64,000 nucleotides of DNA, taken from contig NZ_RCST01000001.1 in assembly GCF_013141865.1 (NCBI RefSeq), forward strand, positions 558,001 to 622,000, read 5' to 3'. The position numbers were made by a program, and so were the translations under genes. This stretch comes from Methylomonas sp. ZR1 (GTDB taxonomy: Bacteria > Pseudomonadota > Gammaproteobacteria > Methylococcales > Methylomonadaceae). Below are positions 46,166 through 55,882 of the stretch, in pieces (within the stretch, counting starts at the first letter, position 1; each line of letters opens with the position of its first letter). The notes beneath the pieces are model-generated. The model was not told the origin of the DNA and did no database searches. It saw nothing but the letters and a program-made list of their open reading frames with translations.

Positions 46166-48244
46166 GTGAATCCTATCAGGAAACAATTTCAGTACGGCGA
46201 TCGTCTCGTCACCTTAGAAACCGGCGAAATTGCCCGCCAAGCCAACGGCGCGGTAATCATTGATGTCGAAGGTACCACTCTGTTGGTGACCGTGGTCGGC
46301 AAAAAAGAAAGCAGCGGTGGCGACTTTTTCCCGCTGACGGTGGATTATCAGGAAAAAGCCTTTGCCGCGGGTAAAATTCCTGGCGGCTTTTTCAAACGCG
46401 AAGGCCGCCCAAGCGAAAACGAAACGCTGATCTCGCGCCTGATCGATCGTCCGATCCGTCCGTTGTTTCCCGAAGGCTTCACTAACGAAGTCCAAATCAT
46501 TGCCACCGTGCTGTCCTTGAATCCGGAAATCGATACCGAAGCGCCGGCCATCATTGGTGCGTCCGCTGCGCTGGCGGTCTCCGGTTTGCCGTTTAATGGC
46601 CCGCTGGGCGCCGCAACCATCGGCTATATCGATGGCCAATATGTGCTGAACCCCACGTTGCCGCAACTGAAGGAGTCGCGTTTGCGCCTGATGGTTGCCG
46701 GTACCTCCAAAGCCGTATTGATGGTAGAGTCAGAGGCCGATGTGCTACCGGAAGACGTGATGCTGGGCGCGGTATTGTTCGGCCACGAGCAAATGCAGGT
46801 TGCGATCAATGCGATCAATGAATTTGCTGCAGAAGCAGCTGCACCGGCAATAACCTGGACAGCACCTGCGGATAACGAAGCATTGAAAGCCGCTGTTGCC
46901 GCTGAAGCCGAAGCGCAAATCAAATCGGCCTATCAAATCCCCGAGAAACTGGCTAGACAGGATGCCCTAAGCGCAATCCGTGGTGCCGTGGTCGAAAAAC
47001 TCACCGCCGAAGGTCTCTACGACGAAAAAGACATCCGCAACGTCATCGAAACCTTGGAATACAATGTTGTGCGCGGTGCGATTCTGAATGATTGTAAACG
47101 TATCGACGGCCGCGATTTGACGACTGTTCGGCCGATTACGATTCGTACCGGCGTGTTGCCGAGAACCCACGGTTCTGCATTGTTTACCCGCGGCGAAACC
47201 CAAGCGTTGGTCGTCGCGACCTTGGGGACCGAGCGCGACGCGCAAATCATCGATGCGTTGGCCGGCGAATATAAAGATACTTTCCTGTTCCATTACAACT
47301 TCCCACCGTTCAGCGTTGGCGAAACCGGCCGTACCGGCTCGCCGAAGCGCCGTGAAATCGGCCACGGCCGTCTGGCCAAGCGCGGCGTGCAATCGGTATT
47401 GCCAAACATGGGCGAGTTCCCTTACGTCCTGCGCGTCGTATCGGAAATCACCGAATCCAACGGCTCCAGCTCCATGGCTTCTGTATGCGGAAGCAGCTTG
47501 GCCTTGATGGACGCCGGCGTGCCGATCAAGGCGCCCGTTGCCGGTATTGCAATGGGTTTGATCAAGGAAGGCGATCAATTTGCAGTTTTGTCCGACATCC
47601 TGGGCGACGAAGATCACTTAGGCGATATGGACTTTAAAGTGGCCGGCTCCGAAAATGGCGTCACCGCGCTGCAAATGGACATCAAGATCGACGGTATCAC
47701 CGCCGAAATCATGAAAGTTGCGCTGGAACAAGCCAAACAAGGCCGTCTGCACATTTTGGGTGAGATGAACAAAGCCTTGTCCAGCACCCGTTCCGAAATG
47801 TCCGACTTTGCGCCGCGCATTATCACCTTCAAAATCGATCCGGCTAAAATCCGCGAAGTCATCGGTAAAGGCGGCGTGACTATTCGCGCGATTACCGAAG
47901 CCACCGGCGCCAGCATCGATTTGACCGACGACGGCGTGGTCAACGTAGCCTCTGTCGACAGAGCGGCGGGCGAAGAAGCCAGGCGCATGATCGAAGAAAT
48001 CACCGCCGAAGTCGAAGTGGGTAAAACCTACGAAGGCAAAGTGGTGCGTTTGATGGACTTCGGTGCGTTTGTGACCATTCTGCCGGGCAAGGACGGTTTG
48101 GTGCATATTTCACAAATCTCCGACGAACGTGTGGAAAAAGTCAGCGACAAACTGTCGGAAGGCGATGTGGTTAAAGTCAAAGTACTGGAAATCGACCGTC
48201 AAGGCCGCGTACGCTTGAGCATGAAAGAAGTCGATAGCGAATAA
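46166..48244 (+). CDS. pnp: Polyribonucleotide nucleotidyltransferase (PNPase)
   Basis: A 692-residue phosphorolytic 3'-5' exoribonuclease and degradosome component. Two RNase PH domains (residues about 1-210 and 310-545, with [17 protein letters not shown] and [16 protein letters not shown]), a KH domain ([21 protein letters not shown]) and a C-terminal S1 domain ([24 protein letters not shown]). The start is GTG behind AAAGGAA. Length is normal; a good terminator follows. Confidence 0.98.
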   Translation: MNPIRKQFQYGDRLVTLETGEIARQANGAVIIDVEGTTLLVTVVGKKESSGGDFFPLTVDYQEKAFAAGKIPGGFFKREGRPSENETLISRLIDRPIRPLFPEGFTNEVQIIATVLSLNPEIDTEAPAIIGASAALAVSGLPFNGPLGAATIGYIDGQYVLNPTLPQLKESRLRLMVAGTSKAVLMVESEADVLPEDVMLGAVLFGHEQMQVAINAINEFAAEAAAPAITWTAPADNEALKAAVAAEAEAQIKSAYQIPEKLARQDALSAIRGAVVEKLTAEGLYDEKDIRNVIETLEYNVVRGAILNDCKRIDGRDLTTVRPITIRTGVLPRTHGSALFTRGETQALVVATLGTERDAQIIDALAGEYKDTFLFHYNFPPFSVGETGRTGSPKRREIGHGRLAKRGVQSVLPNMGEFPYVLRVVSEITESNGSSSMASVCGSSLALMDAGVPIKAPVAGIAMGLIKEGDQFAVLSDILGDEDHLGDMDFKVAGSENGVTALQMDIKIDGITAEIMKVALEQAKQGRLHILGEMNKALSSTRSEMSDFAPRIITFKIDPAKIREVIGKGGVTIRAITEATGASIDLTDDGVVNVASVDRAAGEEARRMIEEITAEVEVGKTYEGKVVRLMDFGAFVTILPGKDGLVHISQISDERVEKVSDKLSEGDVVKVKVLEIDRQGRVRLSMKEVDSE

Positions 48245-48265
48245 GTTCGGTTCGACTCTGCAACG

Positions 48266-48290
48266 AAAAGGGCCGCAAGGCCCTTTTTTT
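48266..48290 (+). terminator. Intrinsic terminator after pnp
   Basis: AAAGGGCC and GGCCCTTT pair around a GCAA tetraloop and run into seven T residues. It closes the rimP-pnp gene run. Confidence 0.92.
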
Positions 48291-48492
48291 GTGGCTGAAA
48301 TTCAGAATCTTATGTTGCCGCGATTGTGATGCTTTTGAATCGTAATTACCGGGGACTACGAATGTCTGTTGACTTTTTAGGCGGGGCTCAGCAGTATTGA
48401 CTCTTAATCGTCCTGTTAAAACGGTTGAGCAATATGGGTCTTTTACAAATCAGTGCTCACAGTTTAATTCTATTCGGAGGTCACAAAGCGCT

Positions 48493-50145
48493 ATGAGCAC
48501 TGCCAAATTCGATACGATTGGACAATACCTCCTCAAGCGCCTATATCAAGCCGGTGTAAAAGACATCTTTGGCGTGCCTGGCGACTATGTGTTGGGGTTT
48601 TATGATCTGATGATAAAAAGTCAGGTTCGGCATATCGGCACCACCCGAGAAGATTCCGCAGCCTTCGCGGCCGACGGTTATGCGCGTTGCGTGGGCATGG
48701 GCGCGTTGGCGGTGACATACGGTGTCGGTGCTTTAAACACCGTCAACGCCATAGCCGGCGCTTATGCAGAATCCTCGCCGGTGGTACTGATCAGTGGCGC
48801 GCCCGGCGTTGGCGAGCAGAAAGACGATCCGTTGATTCACCATCGATTTGGGCCGTTTACTTTTCAGCGGGAAATTTTCGAACGGATTAGCTGCGCGTCG
48901 GTGGTGCTAAACGACCCGGTGATCGCCTTTCGGCAAATCGACCATGCTATCGAAGCCGCGCGGCGTTTTTGCAAGCCGGTATACATCGAGCTTCCCCGCG
49001 ACTTGGTAATGGCGGAAGGCTATCCCATGCCGACTGAGTCAGTAGAACAGTTTACCAGTGACCAAACTGCTCTATCCGAAGCGCTTGCCGAAACCATGGC
49101 GTTATTATCCAAAGCGAAGTCGCCGATGATCGTGGCGGGTGTTGAATTGCATCGACGCGGGCTGCAAAGCGCTTTGGCGGATTTCGTGGAGCGTACCGGT
49201 TTGCCCGTGGTCGCCACGCTAACCGGTAAATCGGTGATGTCCGAACGGCATCCGGCGTATCTAGGAATTTACGAAGGTGCGATGAGTTCGGAGGCCGTGC
49301 GAGACAGAGTCGAAAAGTCCGATTTGCTGTTGATGTTGGGTGTAACCTTGAACGAGATCGATACCGGTATCTACACGGCAAAACTCAATTCCCATTCAAC
49401 CATTCGCGCGGCATTGAACGAGGTGGTAATCAGCGCGCATCGTTATCCAGGCATTGCCTTGGAAGACTTTCTCGGGGCTTTAGCCGGCTCGGCTAATGCC
49501 TCCGGAGCCAGTCGCGTATCCATTCCGGAACCGTCAAGAAACCATGCTTTTCCGGAATCGGACCGGCCAATCACCACTGCCAGACTAGTCGAGCGGCTGA
49601 ATAGTGCGTTAAGCAACGACATGATCGTGGTGTGCGATGTCGGCGATTGCTTGTTTGCCGCTATCGATTTGCGCGTCCACGAGCAAAGCGAATTTTTGGC
49701 GTCGGCTTTTTACACCACGATGGGTTTTGCTGTGCCGGCTGCGTTAGGTGCGCAAATCGCGCGTCCGGATCGGCGGGCATTGATTTTAGTCGGCGATGGG
49801 GCGTTTCAAATGACTGGCACCGAATTGTCGACTCATGCTCGTCTGGGTTTGAATCCCATCGTGGTGGTGTTTAACAACGACGGCTACAGTACGGAGCGTT
49901 GTATTCTCGAGGGCCCATTCAACGATATAAATCCATGGCGATTCGATCGATTGGGAGAGCTCTTCGGGCCCTTAGCGGGCTACGATGCGCGAACGGAAGC
50001 TGAATTTGAAGAGGCACTGTTAATTGCCCTGAATAACCAAAGCATGCCCAGTATCATCAATGTCCATCTGGCATCCGATGATTCGTCAGAAGCGATGAAG
50101 CGGCTTGCCGAGCATTTGCAGTCGAAGATCAAAAGGGACGTTTGA
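48493..50145 (+). CDS. Thiamine-diphosphate 2-keto acid decarboxylase (pyruvate/indolepyruvate decarboxylase-like)
   Basis: A 550-residue enzyme. The N-terminal PYR domain has VKDIFGVPGDYVLGF, the catalytic glutamate region TTREDSAAFAADGYAR and the paired histidines in LIHHRFGPF, a hallmark of decarboxylases rather than acetolactate synthases. The C-terminal PP domain has the cofactor motif GDGAFQMTGTEL to FNNDGY. It should turn a 2-keto acid into an aldehyde; pyruvate, phenylpyruvate or indolepyruvate cannot be told apart here. GGAGG precedes ATG 48493; an earlier TTG at 48397 is unlikely. Confidence 0.9.
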   Translation: MSTAKFDTIGQYLLKRLYQAGVKDIFGVPGDYVLGFYDLMIKSQVRHIGTTREDSAAFAADGYARCVGMGALAVTYGVGALNTVNAIAGAYAESSPVVLISGAPGVGEQKDDPLIHHRFGPFTFQREIFERISCASVVLNDPVIAFRQIDHAIEAARRFCKPVYIELPRDLVMAEGYPMPTESVEQFTSDQTALSEALAETMALLSKAKSPMIVAGVELHRRGLQSALADFVERTGLPVVATLTGKSVMSERHPAYLGIYEGAMSSEAVRDRVEKSDLLLMLGVTLNEIDTGIYTAKLNSHSTIRAALNEVVISAHRYPGIALEDFLGALAGSANASGASRVSIPEPSRNHAFPESDRPITTARLVERLNSALSNDMIVVCDVGDCLFAAIDLRVHEQSEFLASAFYTTMGFAVPAALGAQIARPDRRALILVGDGAFQMTGTELSTHARLGLNPIVVVFNNDGYSTERCILEGPFNDINPWRFDRLGELFGPLAGYDARTEAEFEEALLIALNNQSMPSIINVHLASDDSSEAMKRLAEHLQSKIKRDV

Positions 50146-50268
50146 ATTTAGGCTTGTGTTCTCTGCCATCCGGTCCGTCGGGTAGGTCATGCAATCGGCT
50201 TGCCGAGTCGAATTTTCAGCAAAGTGTATCTAAACTGATTCACTCTCTTACTACTCATCCATCGCGCT

Positions 50269-51228
50269 ATGCAAATTGCCAACTGTTATCTCGAGCCAGC
50301 CAGCTACGCCGTTGATTTTGAGGACATATGTTATGTGCGAAATTTGGTGTTCGTTGTCGAGCAACAAATACCGTTAGAAGTGGAGTTCGACAAACTTGAT
50401 GCGGACTGCCATCATTTTTTAGTGCGGGATGCGGATTATCGGCCAATCGCTACGTGTCGACTTTCGCCGGAGGGCAAGCTTGGACGAATGGCGGTTCTAC
50501 TCGAATGGCGCGGACAAGGTGTTGGTGAATCTTTGTTGCGTGCAGCAATCGACAAAGCGCGTAACTTGGGGCTGACTACTATTACCGCCAACGCGCAACT
50601 TAGAGCATTGGGGTTCTACCAAAAATTCGGTTTTGTCGCGGAAGGCGAAGGGTTTGCTGAAGCCGGCATTCCGCATCAGGCTATCAGGCTTATATTGCAG
50701 CCGCTTGAACAAACGTTGCGATCCGTGCTCCAGACCCGAGAAGTTTCTGTTGACGCTGTCCGTCTGGAGACTGTCGAATCGACCTTAACCGCTACCCGGC
50801 AACTGGTGATGGCGGCTCGTCGGCAGATTTGTATCTACAGCCGGGATCTGGACTTTGTTTTATATGGACAAAAAGACCTTGTCGAGGCTCTGAAACAATT
50901 TACTCTCGGCAATCGTAACGCCAGTGTGCAGATTATCGTTCAGGAACCAGCCAGCCTGCGTCATCAGGTTCATCCTATCGTGGAATTGGCTCAGCGCTTA
51001 CCGTCATATTTTTTGATTCGTGTGCCCGATGAAGCTGAAGATTTGCAATATCCTTCTGCTTTTATCATCAACGATAGCGACGGCTATTTATTTCGCTTGC
51101 TGGGTAATCGCTACGATGGGCATTGGAGTCCTAATTTGCCGGCACGTCATCGGCCATTGCGCGAAGAGTTTGAGCGGGTCTGGCAGCGTTCAAGTGCTTG
51201 TGCGGAATTTAGGGCATTGAGTTTGTAG
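50269..51228 (+). CDS. GNAT acetyltransferase fused to a C-terminal domain of unknown function
   Basis: A 319-residue protein. Residues about 1-145 form a GNAT domain (FVVEQQIPLEVEFDKLDADCHHFL, EWRGQGVGESLLRAAI, LGFYQKFGFVAEGEGF) resembling the ElaA/YitI-like group. Residues about 150-319 form a second region (ICIYSRDLDFVLYG, PSAFIINDSDGYLFR) recalling DUF7931-type PLD-fold proteins that follow GNAT domains. Substrate unknown. Followed by a terminator; separate from the decarboxylase upstream by 123 bases. Confidence 0.82.
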   Translation: MQIANCYLEPASYAVDFEDICYVRNLVFVVEQQIPLEVEFDKLDADCHHFLVRDADYRPIATCRLSPEGKLGRMAVLLEWRGQGVGESLLRAAIDKARNLGLTTITANAQLRALGFYQKFGFVAEGEGFAEAGIPHQAIRLILQPLEQTLRSVLQTREVSVDAVRLETVESTLTATRQLVMAARRQICIYSRDLDFVLYGQKDLVEALKQFTLGNRNASVQIIVQEPASLRHQVHPIVELAQRLPSYFLIRVPDEAEDLQYPSAFIINDSDGYLFRLLGNRYDGHWSPNLPARHRPLREEFERVWQRSSACAEFRALSL

Positions 51229-51254
51229 TTTTTTGATCTTCCTCGTGCGCATAT

Positions 51255-51282
51255 AAAAAACCCGCCTAACGGCGGGTTTTTG
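51255..51282 (+). terminator. Bidirectional intrinsic terminator
   Basis: AAAAACCCGCC and GGCGGGTTTTT pair around a four-base loop between the convergent GNAT and OmpA-like genes, with A and T tracts on the two sides. Confidence 0.93.
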
Positions 51283-51315
51283 TGCTGAATCAATTGACTT
51301 AACCAGGTTCGCTTA

Positions 51316-52383
51316 CTATTTCAATGTCTGTTGGGCTTTACCATCCACTTCCAACTGTACTCGGCGGTTATTGGCGCGGCCTTCTTCGGTTTCGTTGGTA
51401 TCGATTGGCCTATCCCAGCTATAACCGTGTGAAGTGATATTAGGAGAGTGGCTGCCTTTGGTCAGGTATTTCTTAACCGCCAATGCCCGGCGCTCCGACA
51501 AGTCCAGGTTGTGTTTGTACGAACCGGTATTGCTGGTATGGCCTTGAACTTCAAACGCCATGTCAGGATACTGTTTGATGCGGTCAACGACTTTATCCAG
51601 TTTTGGGAAATATTGTGGTTTGATCACGTCTTTGTCGTTATCGAATTTCACATCAACAATCCAGCAACCGTAGATGCTAACTTCTACCCCTGGTAATGTC
51701 GTTGGACACTTATCGACGCAATTGTTTACGCCGTCTTTGTCGTCATCCATTTTTGAGCAATCCAGTTTCGCTGGAGCCGGTACTGGGGTGGGCGGCGGGG
51801 TTGGTTCGGCTTTTGCGACAACTGCTTTAGGTTTTTCGCCGAACGGGACCACGAAACCCAGATTAACCGTCATGTCATGAAATTCTTCGGTGCCGGGTTG
51901 TAGTTTGGCGTTGAAGTTGTTGTTGTAACGGTAGCGGACGTCGCTGCGAATCAGGAAGTTGTCATGCAATTCATAAGTAAAACCCGCACCCGCTTCGCCG
52001 ATGAAGCCCGCGCCGCTGTCACCATTATGGGTGCTATTGATGCCACCCACGCCGATTACTGCATAAGGCGAGAATTTATCTCTAAACAAATAATACTGCG
52101 CGTCGACAGTACCGCCGGTCAAATCCCAGTTGCCATTGCTTTTAGCGCCTTCCAAGTTTTGGTACAAACCTCTGATCTCAATGTTCAGATGTTCATTGAT
52201 GATCTTACCCAGGCCCAAACCGCCGCCCCAACCGCTATGCGCATTACGATCACCACCCGGTTGAACGAAAGTGCCGAAGGGCGCCGCGTACCATCTGTCG
52301 TCAAGGAACTCGTCGGCTTGTGCCGTCGACACGGAACCGAGCGCCGTCATCATGGCGATTGCCAGTAAACTTTTCTTCAACAT
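51316..52383 (-). CDS. OmpA/OprF-like outer-membrane protein
   Basis: A 355-residue protein: signal peptide (residues 1-23, ending AQA), an N-terminal eight-strand beta-barrel of about 165 residues, a Pro-rich linker (PTPPPTPVPAPAK), one calcium-binding type-3 repeat (DDDKDGVNNCVDKCP) and an OmpA peptidoglycan-binding domain (VQGHTSNTGSYKHNLDLSERRALAV). It anchors the outer membrane to the cell wall and may form a pore. AAAGGAG lies before the ATG. Confidence 0.95.
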   Translation of the reverse strand: MLKKSLLAIAMMTALGSVSTAQADEFLDDRWYAAPFGTFVQPGGDRNAHSGWGGGLGLGKIINEHLNIEIRGLYQNLEGAKSNGNWDLTGGTVDAQYYLFRDKFSPYAVIGVGGINSTHNGDSGAGFIGEAGAGFTYELHDNFLIRSDVRYRYNNNFNAKLQPGTEEFHDMTVNLGFVVPFGEKPKAVVAKAEPTPPPTPVPAPAKLDCSKMDDDKDGVNNCVDKCPTTLPGVEVSIYGCWIVDVKFDNDKDVIKPQYFPKLDKVVDRIKQYPDMAFEVQGHTSNTGSYKHNLDLSERRALAVKKYLTKGSHSPNITSHGYSWDRPIDTNETEEGRANNRRVQLEVDGKAQQTLK

Positions 52384-52790
52384 AAAGACTCCTTTTGTTA
52401 TTTGTAAAAAATAGATAATTCGTTGCTTTTGAGATGGAGTAATAAAGCCATGATTAGAAAAAATAGGCTTTAAAAATCAAAGGGAATTGCAGATTCTGCT
52501 AAGCATGTTGTAAAAATACCACAATTTTGGCTATTAGCAAACGTTTAGGTTTATCCGGTGCCAGTATTTGCGGTATTCCAGTCGGCTGTTTCCGGGCTTG
52601 GCTTATGGGAATTTGGAAAGTCCGGGCTAGGACCGCTTGCGGTCAAGCCGTCGCTTATTCTCTCCGGAAGGTTATTCCGGCGAAGACGGAAGTAAGGATG
52701 TTTTAGATACGCAGGTTAATAAGCAAAGCGAGCGACGCAAGAAATCTGGGCCTCAGGTAAAATTCCGCCAATTTGAGTGTTTATCGTTTT
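52384..52790 (+). other. 407-base intergenic region, partly GGA-rich
   Basis: The left part holds the promoter region of the OmpA-like gene. The right part (about 52600-52760) has short hairpins, GACCGC with GCGGTC (52631-52644) and CCGGAA with TTCCGG (52664-52680), and seven GGA triplets in about 120 bases. No ORF I would defend. A small RNA is possible but not shown. Confidence 0.35.
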
Positions 52791-53438
52791 ATGACTTATT
52801 CATCCTATTTCAAGCAAGACTGCCGAGCATGCCCGCGGTTAAGCGAATTTCTCTGTGAAGTGAAGGCGAAATATCCTGCTTATCACGCCTTGCCGGTGGC
52901 ACCGTTCGGCGATCCGCAAGCGCACTTGCTGGTTGTTGGCTTGGCACCGGGTATGCACGGCGCGAACGCCACCGGCAGACCGTTTACCGGCGACTATGCC
53001 GGTCTGTTGCTGTATCAGGCTTTGTATGATTTTGGTTATAGCAATCAATTGGCATCGACGAATTTGGCCGATGGTTTGCAGCTCAGCAATTGTCGGATTA
53101 CCAACGCCGTGAAATGTTTGCCGCCGCAAAACAAACCCACCGGCGATGAAATTAAACAATGCAATCCTTATCTGGCGGCCGAAATTAAAACTCTACCGAA
53201 ACATTCGGTGATTTTGGCTTTGGGTAATATCGCCCATCAGGCGGTATTGCGAGCATATGGGTTGAAGACTAGTGCGGCTAAGTTTGCTCATCATGTAAGT
53301 TTTGAATTGCCGGACGGCAACACGCTGGTCAGTTCTTACCATTGCAGTCGCTATAACGTGCAGACCAAGCGCCTGAGCATGGAGATGCTGGCGGCGGTGT
53401 TTGTAAGCATTCAAAACTTGCTATCTGCCGGTGACTGA
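52791..53438 (+). CDS. Uracil-DNA glycosylase, family 4/5 iron-sulfur type (UdgB-like)
   Basis: A 215-residue DNA-repair enzyme. Motif A GLAPGMHGANATGRPFTGD is near residue 45 and motif B reads SSYHCSRYN near residue 182. Cysteines in DCRACPRL, VKCLPP and IKQCNPYL can bind a 4Fe-4S cluster. Motif A resembles family 5 (GLAPGxHGxNRTGRxFTGD) with Ala for Arg. The ATG at 52791 fits family starts; a GTG at 52773 is possible. Its stop overlaps uvrC, pairing two repair genes. Confidence 0.9.
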   Translation: MTYSSYFKQDCRACPRLSEFLCEVKAKYPAYHALPVAPFGDPQAHLLVVGLAPGMHGANATGRPFTGDYAGLLLYQALYDFGYSNQLASTNLADGLQLSNCRITNAVKCLPPQNKPTGDEIKQCNPYLAAEIKTLPKHSVILALGNIAHQAVLRAYGLKTSAAKFAHHVSFELPDGNTLVSSYHCSRYNVQTKRLSMEMLAAVFVSIQNLLSAGD

Positions 53439-55269
53439 AATGCAACCGGGCGAATTTGACGCCAAAGCCTTTTTGAAGACGCTAACTCAGCGTCCCGGCA
53501 TTTACAAGATGTTGGACGAGAAAGGCGAGATCATTTATATCGGCAAAGCCAAGAATCTGAAAAATCGGGTTTCCAGCTATTTCAGAAGTCAAAATGCTTC
53601 GCCTAAACAGCAGGCCATGGTAGCCAAGGTCGCCGGTATAGAGGTAACCGTGACCCACACGGAGGGTGAAGCCTTACTGCTGGAAAGCCAGCAGATTAAA
53701 CGCCACAAGCCGCGCTACAACATCAGCTTGCGCGATGATAAGTCCTATCCCTATGTGTTCATCTCTAGTTTCCACGATTTTCCGCAGCTAACTTTTCATC
53801 GCGGCGCCAAGAAGCGGCGGGGCAGGTATTTCGGGCCTTATCCCAGCGCCAGTGCGGTGAAGGAAACCTTGAAGTTATTGCAAAAAATTTTCCCGGTGCG
53901 GCAATGCGAAGATTCCTATTACAGTGCTCGCTCTCGACCTTGCCTACAACATCAGATCGAGCGCTGTACCGCGCCTTGTGTGGGGCTGGTCAGTAAAGAG
54001 CAGTATGCCACCGATGTGGAAAATACGATTCTATTTTTGGAGGGACAGGGTGGCTTATTAATTGATCGGTTGGTAGTGAAGATGGAAGCCGCGGCCGCGC
54101 AGTTGGAGTTCGAGCAAGCCGCAGCCTATCGTGATCAAATCGCCCGCTTGCGCGCTGTATTGGAAAAACATTGTGTGGAAGGGGAAAAAGGCGATGTGGA
54201 TATTTTGGCGTGCGCGGCTAAAAATGGTGTGGCCTGTGTGCAGGTATTTTTTATCCGCAACGGTCAACATTTGGGCAACCGACAGTTTTTTCCGAAAGTC
54301 GACGATGAAAATCAGCCCGAGGAAATCTTGCAGGCTTTCATCGCCCAATATTATTTGGACAAAACCGTACCTCACGAATTGATCGTCAGTCATGCCTTGC
54401 CCGAAGCTGCTTTGGTGGCCGAAGTATTGGCCGAGCAGGCCAAGCATGCGGTAGCGATTGCCAATAATGTGCGCGGCGAGCGGATGAAGTGGTTGCAAAT
54501 GGCCATAACAAACGCCGACAGTGCGCTTAACGCTAGGCTGGCTGATCAGCAGGGCTTACAAGGGCGCTTTGTCAGTTTGCAGCAGGAACTGGGCTGCGAT
54601 ACCACGCCCACTCGTCTGGAGTGCTTCGATATTAGTCATACCCAAGGCGAGCAGACCGTGGCGTCTTGCGTGGTGTTTGACAGAGAAGGGCCAGTGAAAT
54701 CCGATTATCGGCGCTTCAATATCGATGGCATTACCGCAGGCGATGACTATGCGGCGATTCATCAGGCGGTTTTTAGGCGCTTCAGCCGCTTGAAGAATGG
54801 CGAGCATCCTGCGCCGGACATCCTTTTAATAGACGGCGGCAAAGGCCAAGTCGCTGAGGCGGAAAAGGCTTTGGCTGAATTGGAGATAAACGATGTTATG
54901 ATAGTCGGTGTTGCTAAAGGTCCTGATCGCAAAGCCGGCATGGAGAAAATCATTCTGGTCGGTAATCGGCAGCCCTTGGATGTGACGCCGGGGGCTTCCG
55001 CCTTGCTATTGATTCAACAGATTCGCGATGAAGCGCATCGTTTCGCGATTACGGGACACAGGCAGCGACGCGGTAAGGTTAACAAACAATCGGTACTGGA
55101 AGATATTGCCGGACTGGGGCCGAAAAGACGACAGGTTTTGCTGAAACAGTTTGGCGGGTTACAGGGTGTGTCCAGCGCGGGTGTGGATGCTTTAGCCAGT
55201 ATAGATGGCATTAGCCGACAATTAGCGCAGCGAATTTACGATACATTTCACCATCAAGATGGCCATTAG
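53431..55269 (+). CDS. uvrC: Excinuclease ABC subunit C
   Basis: A 612-residue endonuclease that makes both incisions in nucleotide excision repair. The GIY-YIG domain (PGIYKMLDEKGEIIYIGKAK) starts near residue 24, a UvrB-binding UVR segment lies near 205-240, the RNase H-like domain spans about 380-530 (ECFDISHTQGEQTVASCVVF, ILLIDGGKGQV) and tandem HhH motifs end the protein. The GTG overlaps the glycosylase stop; an ATG at 53440 is the alternative start. Confidence 0.97.
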   Translation: MTEMQPGEFDAKAFLKTLTQRPGIYKMLDEKGEIIYIGKAKNLKNRVSSYFRSQNASPKQQAMVAKVAGIEVTVTHTEGEALLLESQQIKRHKPRYNISLRDDKSYPYVFISSFHDFPQLTFHRGAKKRRGRYFGPYPSASAVKETLKLLQKIFPVRQCEDSYYSARSRPCLQHQIERCTAPCVGLVSKEQYATDVENTILFLEGQGGLLIDRLVVKMEAAAAQLEFEQAAAYRDQIARLRAVLEKHCVEGEKGDVDILACAAKNGVACVQVFFIRNGQHLGNRQFFPKVDDENQPEEILQAFIAQYYLDKTVPHELIVSHALPEAALVAEVLAEQAKHAVAIANNVRGERMKWLQMAITNADSALNARLADQQGLQGRFVSLQQELGCDTTPTRLECFDISHTQGEQTVASCVVFDREGPVKSDYRRFNIDGITAGDDYAAIHQAVFRRFSRLKNGEHPAPDILLIDGGKGQVAEAEKALAELEINDVMIVGVAKGPDRKAGMEKIILVGNRQPLDVTPGASALLLIQQIRDEAHRFAITGHRQRRGKVNKQSVLEDIAGLGPKRRQVLLKQFGGLQGVSSAGVDALASIDGISRQLAQRIYDTFHHQDGH

Positions 55270-55819
55270 ATTTACCATTCCGACCTATTTAACCCTGTTG
55301 CGGATCGCCCTGATTCCCTTGTTGGCCATCGTGTTTTATTTGCCGTGGCAATATTCCAATCTGGCCTGTACCGCAATTTTTCTGGTTGCCGGTTTCACCG
55401 ATTGGCTTGATGGTTATCTGGCCAGAAAAATGAATATGCAAACCGCTTTTGGTGCATTCCTGGATCCGGTGGCCGATAAATTGATGGTGGCGTTTGTTCT
55501 GGTATTGGTGGTGCAGGCTCAAGGCAATCCTTATCTAGCGGTGCCGGCGGCTATCATTATCGGTAGGGAAATTGCGATTGCGTCGCTGAGAGAATGGATG
55601 GCTGAGATTGGTCAGCGTGCCAAAGTCAAGGTTTCGCAATTGGGAAAATGGAAAACCACGGCGCAAATGACGGCAGTCAGTTTGTTGCTTTATAGGGATG
55701 ATTTATTAGGCCTGCCTATCAATACCATGGGTTACTGGTTGTTATACTTGTCGGCGATTTTAACCTTATGGTCTATGGTTAATTACCTTGTCGCGGCGTT
55801 CTCCACCATCAACGAATAA
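55259..55819 (+). CDS. pgsA: CDP-diacylglycerol-glycerol-3-phosphate 3-phosphatidyltransferase
   Basis: A 186-residue inner-membrane enzyme making phosphatidylglycerol phosphate. The CDP-alcohol phosphotransferase signature is complete: DWLDGYLARKMN followed by GAFLDPVADK, with the expected acidic residues. About five membrane spans. The start overlaps the uvrC end by 11 bases; uvrC-pgsA is a widespread pair. Confidence 0.97.
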   Translation: MAIRFTIPTYLTLLRIALIPLLAIVFYLPWQYSNLACTAIFLVAGFTDWLDGYLARKMNMQTAFGAFLDPVADKLMVAFVLVLVVQAQGNPYLAVPAAIIIGREIAIASLREWMAEIGQRAKVKVSQLGKWKTTAQMTAVSLLLYRDDLLGLPINTMGYWLLYLSAILTLWSMVNYLVAAFSTINE

Positions 55820-55882
55820 TAAAAGCAGTATCGATACTGCCACAACAGAGAGTAAACAGCAGGTAAAGCTGTATATAAGAGC

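Noticed and set aside
52615..52628. GGAAAGTCCGGGCT, identical to a conserved stretch of RNase P RNA
   Set aside because: The remaining conserved parts of RNase P RNA, such as the 3' partner of P4 and the ACAGAA region, are absent, so it is taken as chance.
52637..52858. A 73-codon plus-strand frame before the glycosylase
   Set aside because: It runs into the glycosylase in another frame, has no ribosome site and no recognisable domain.
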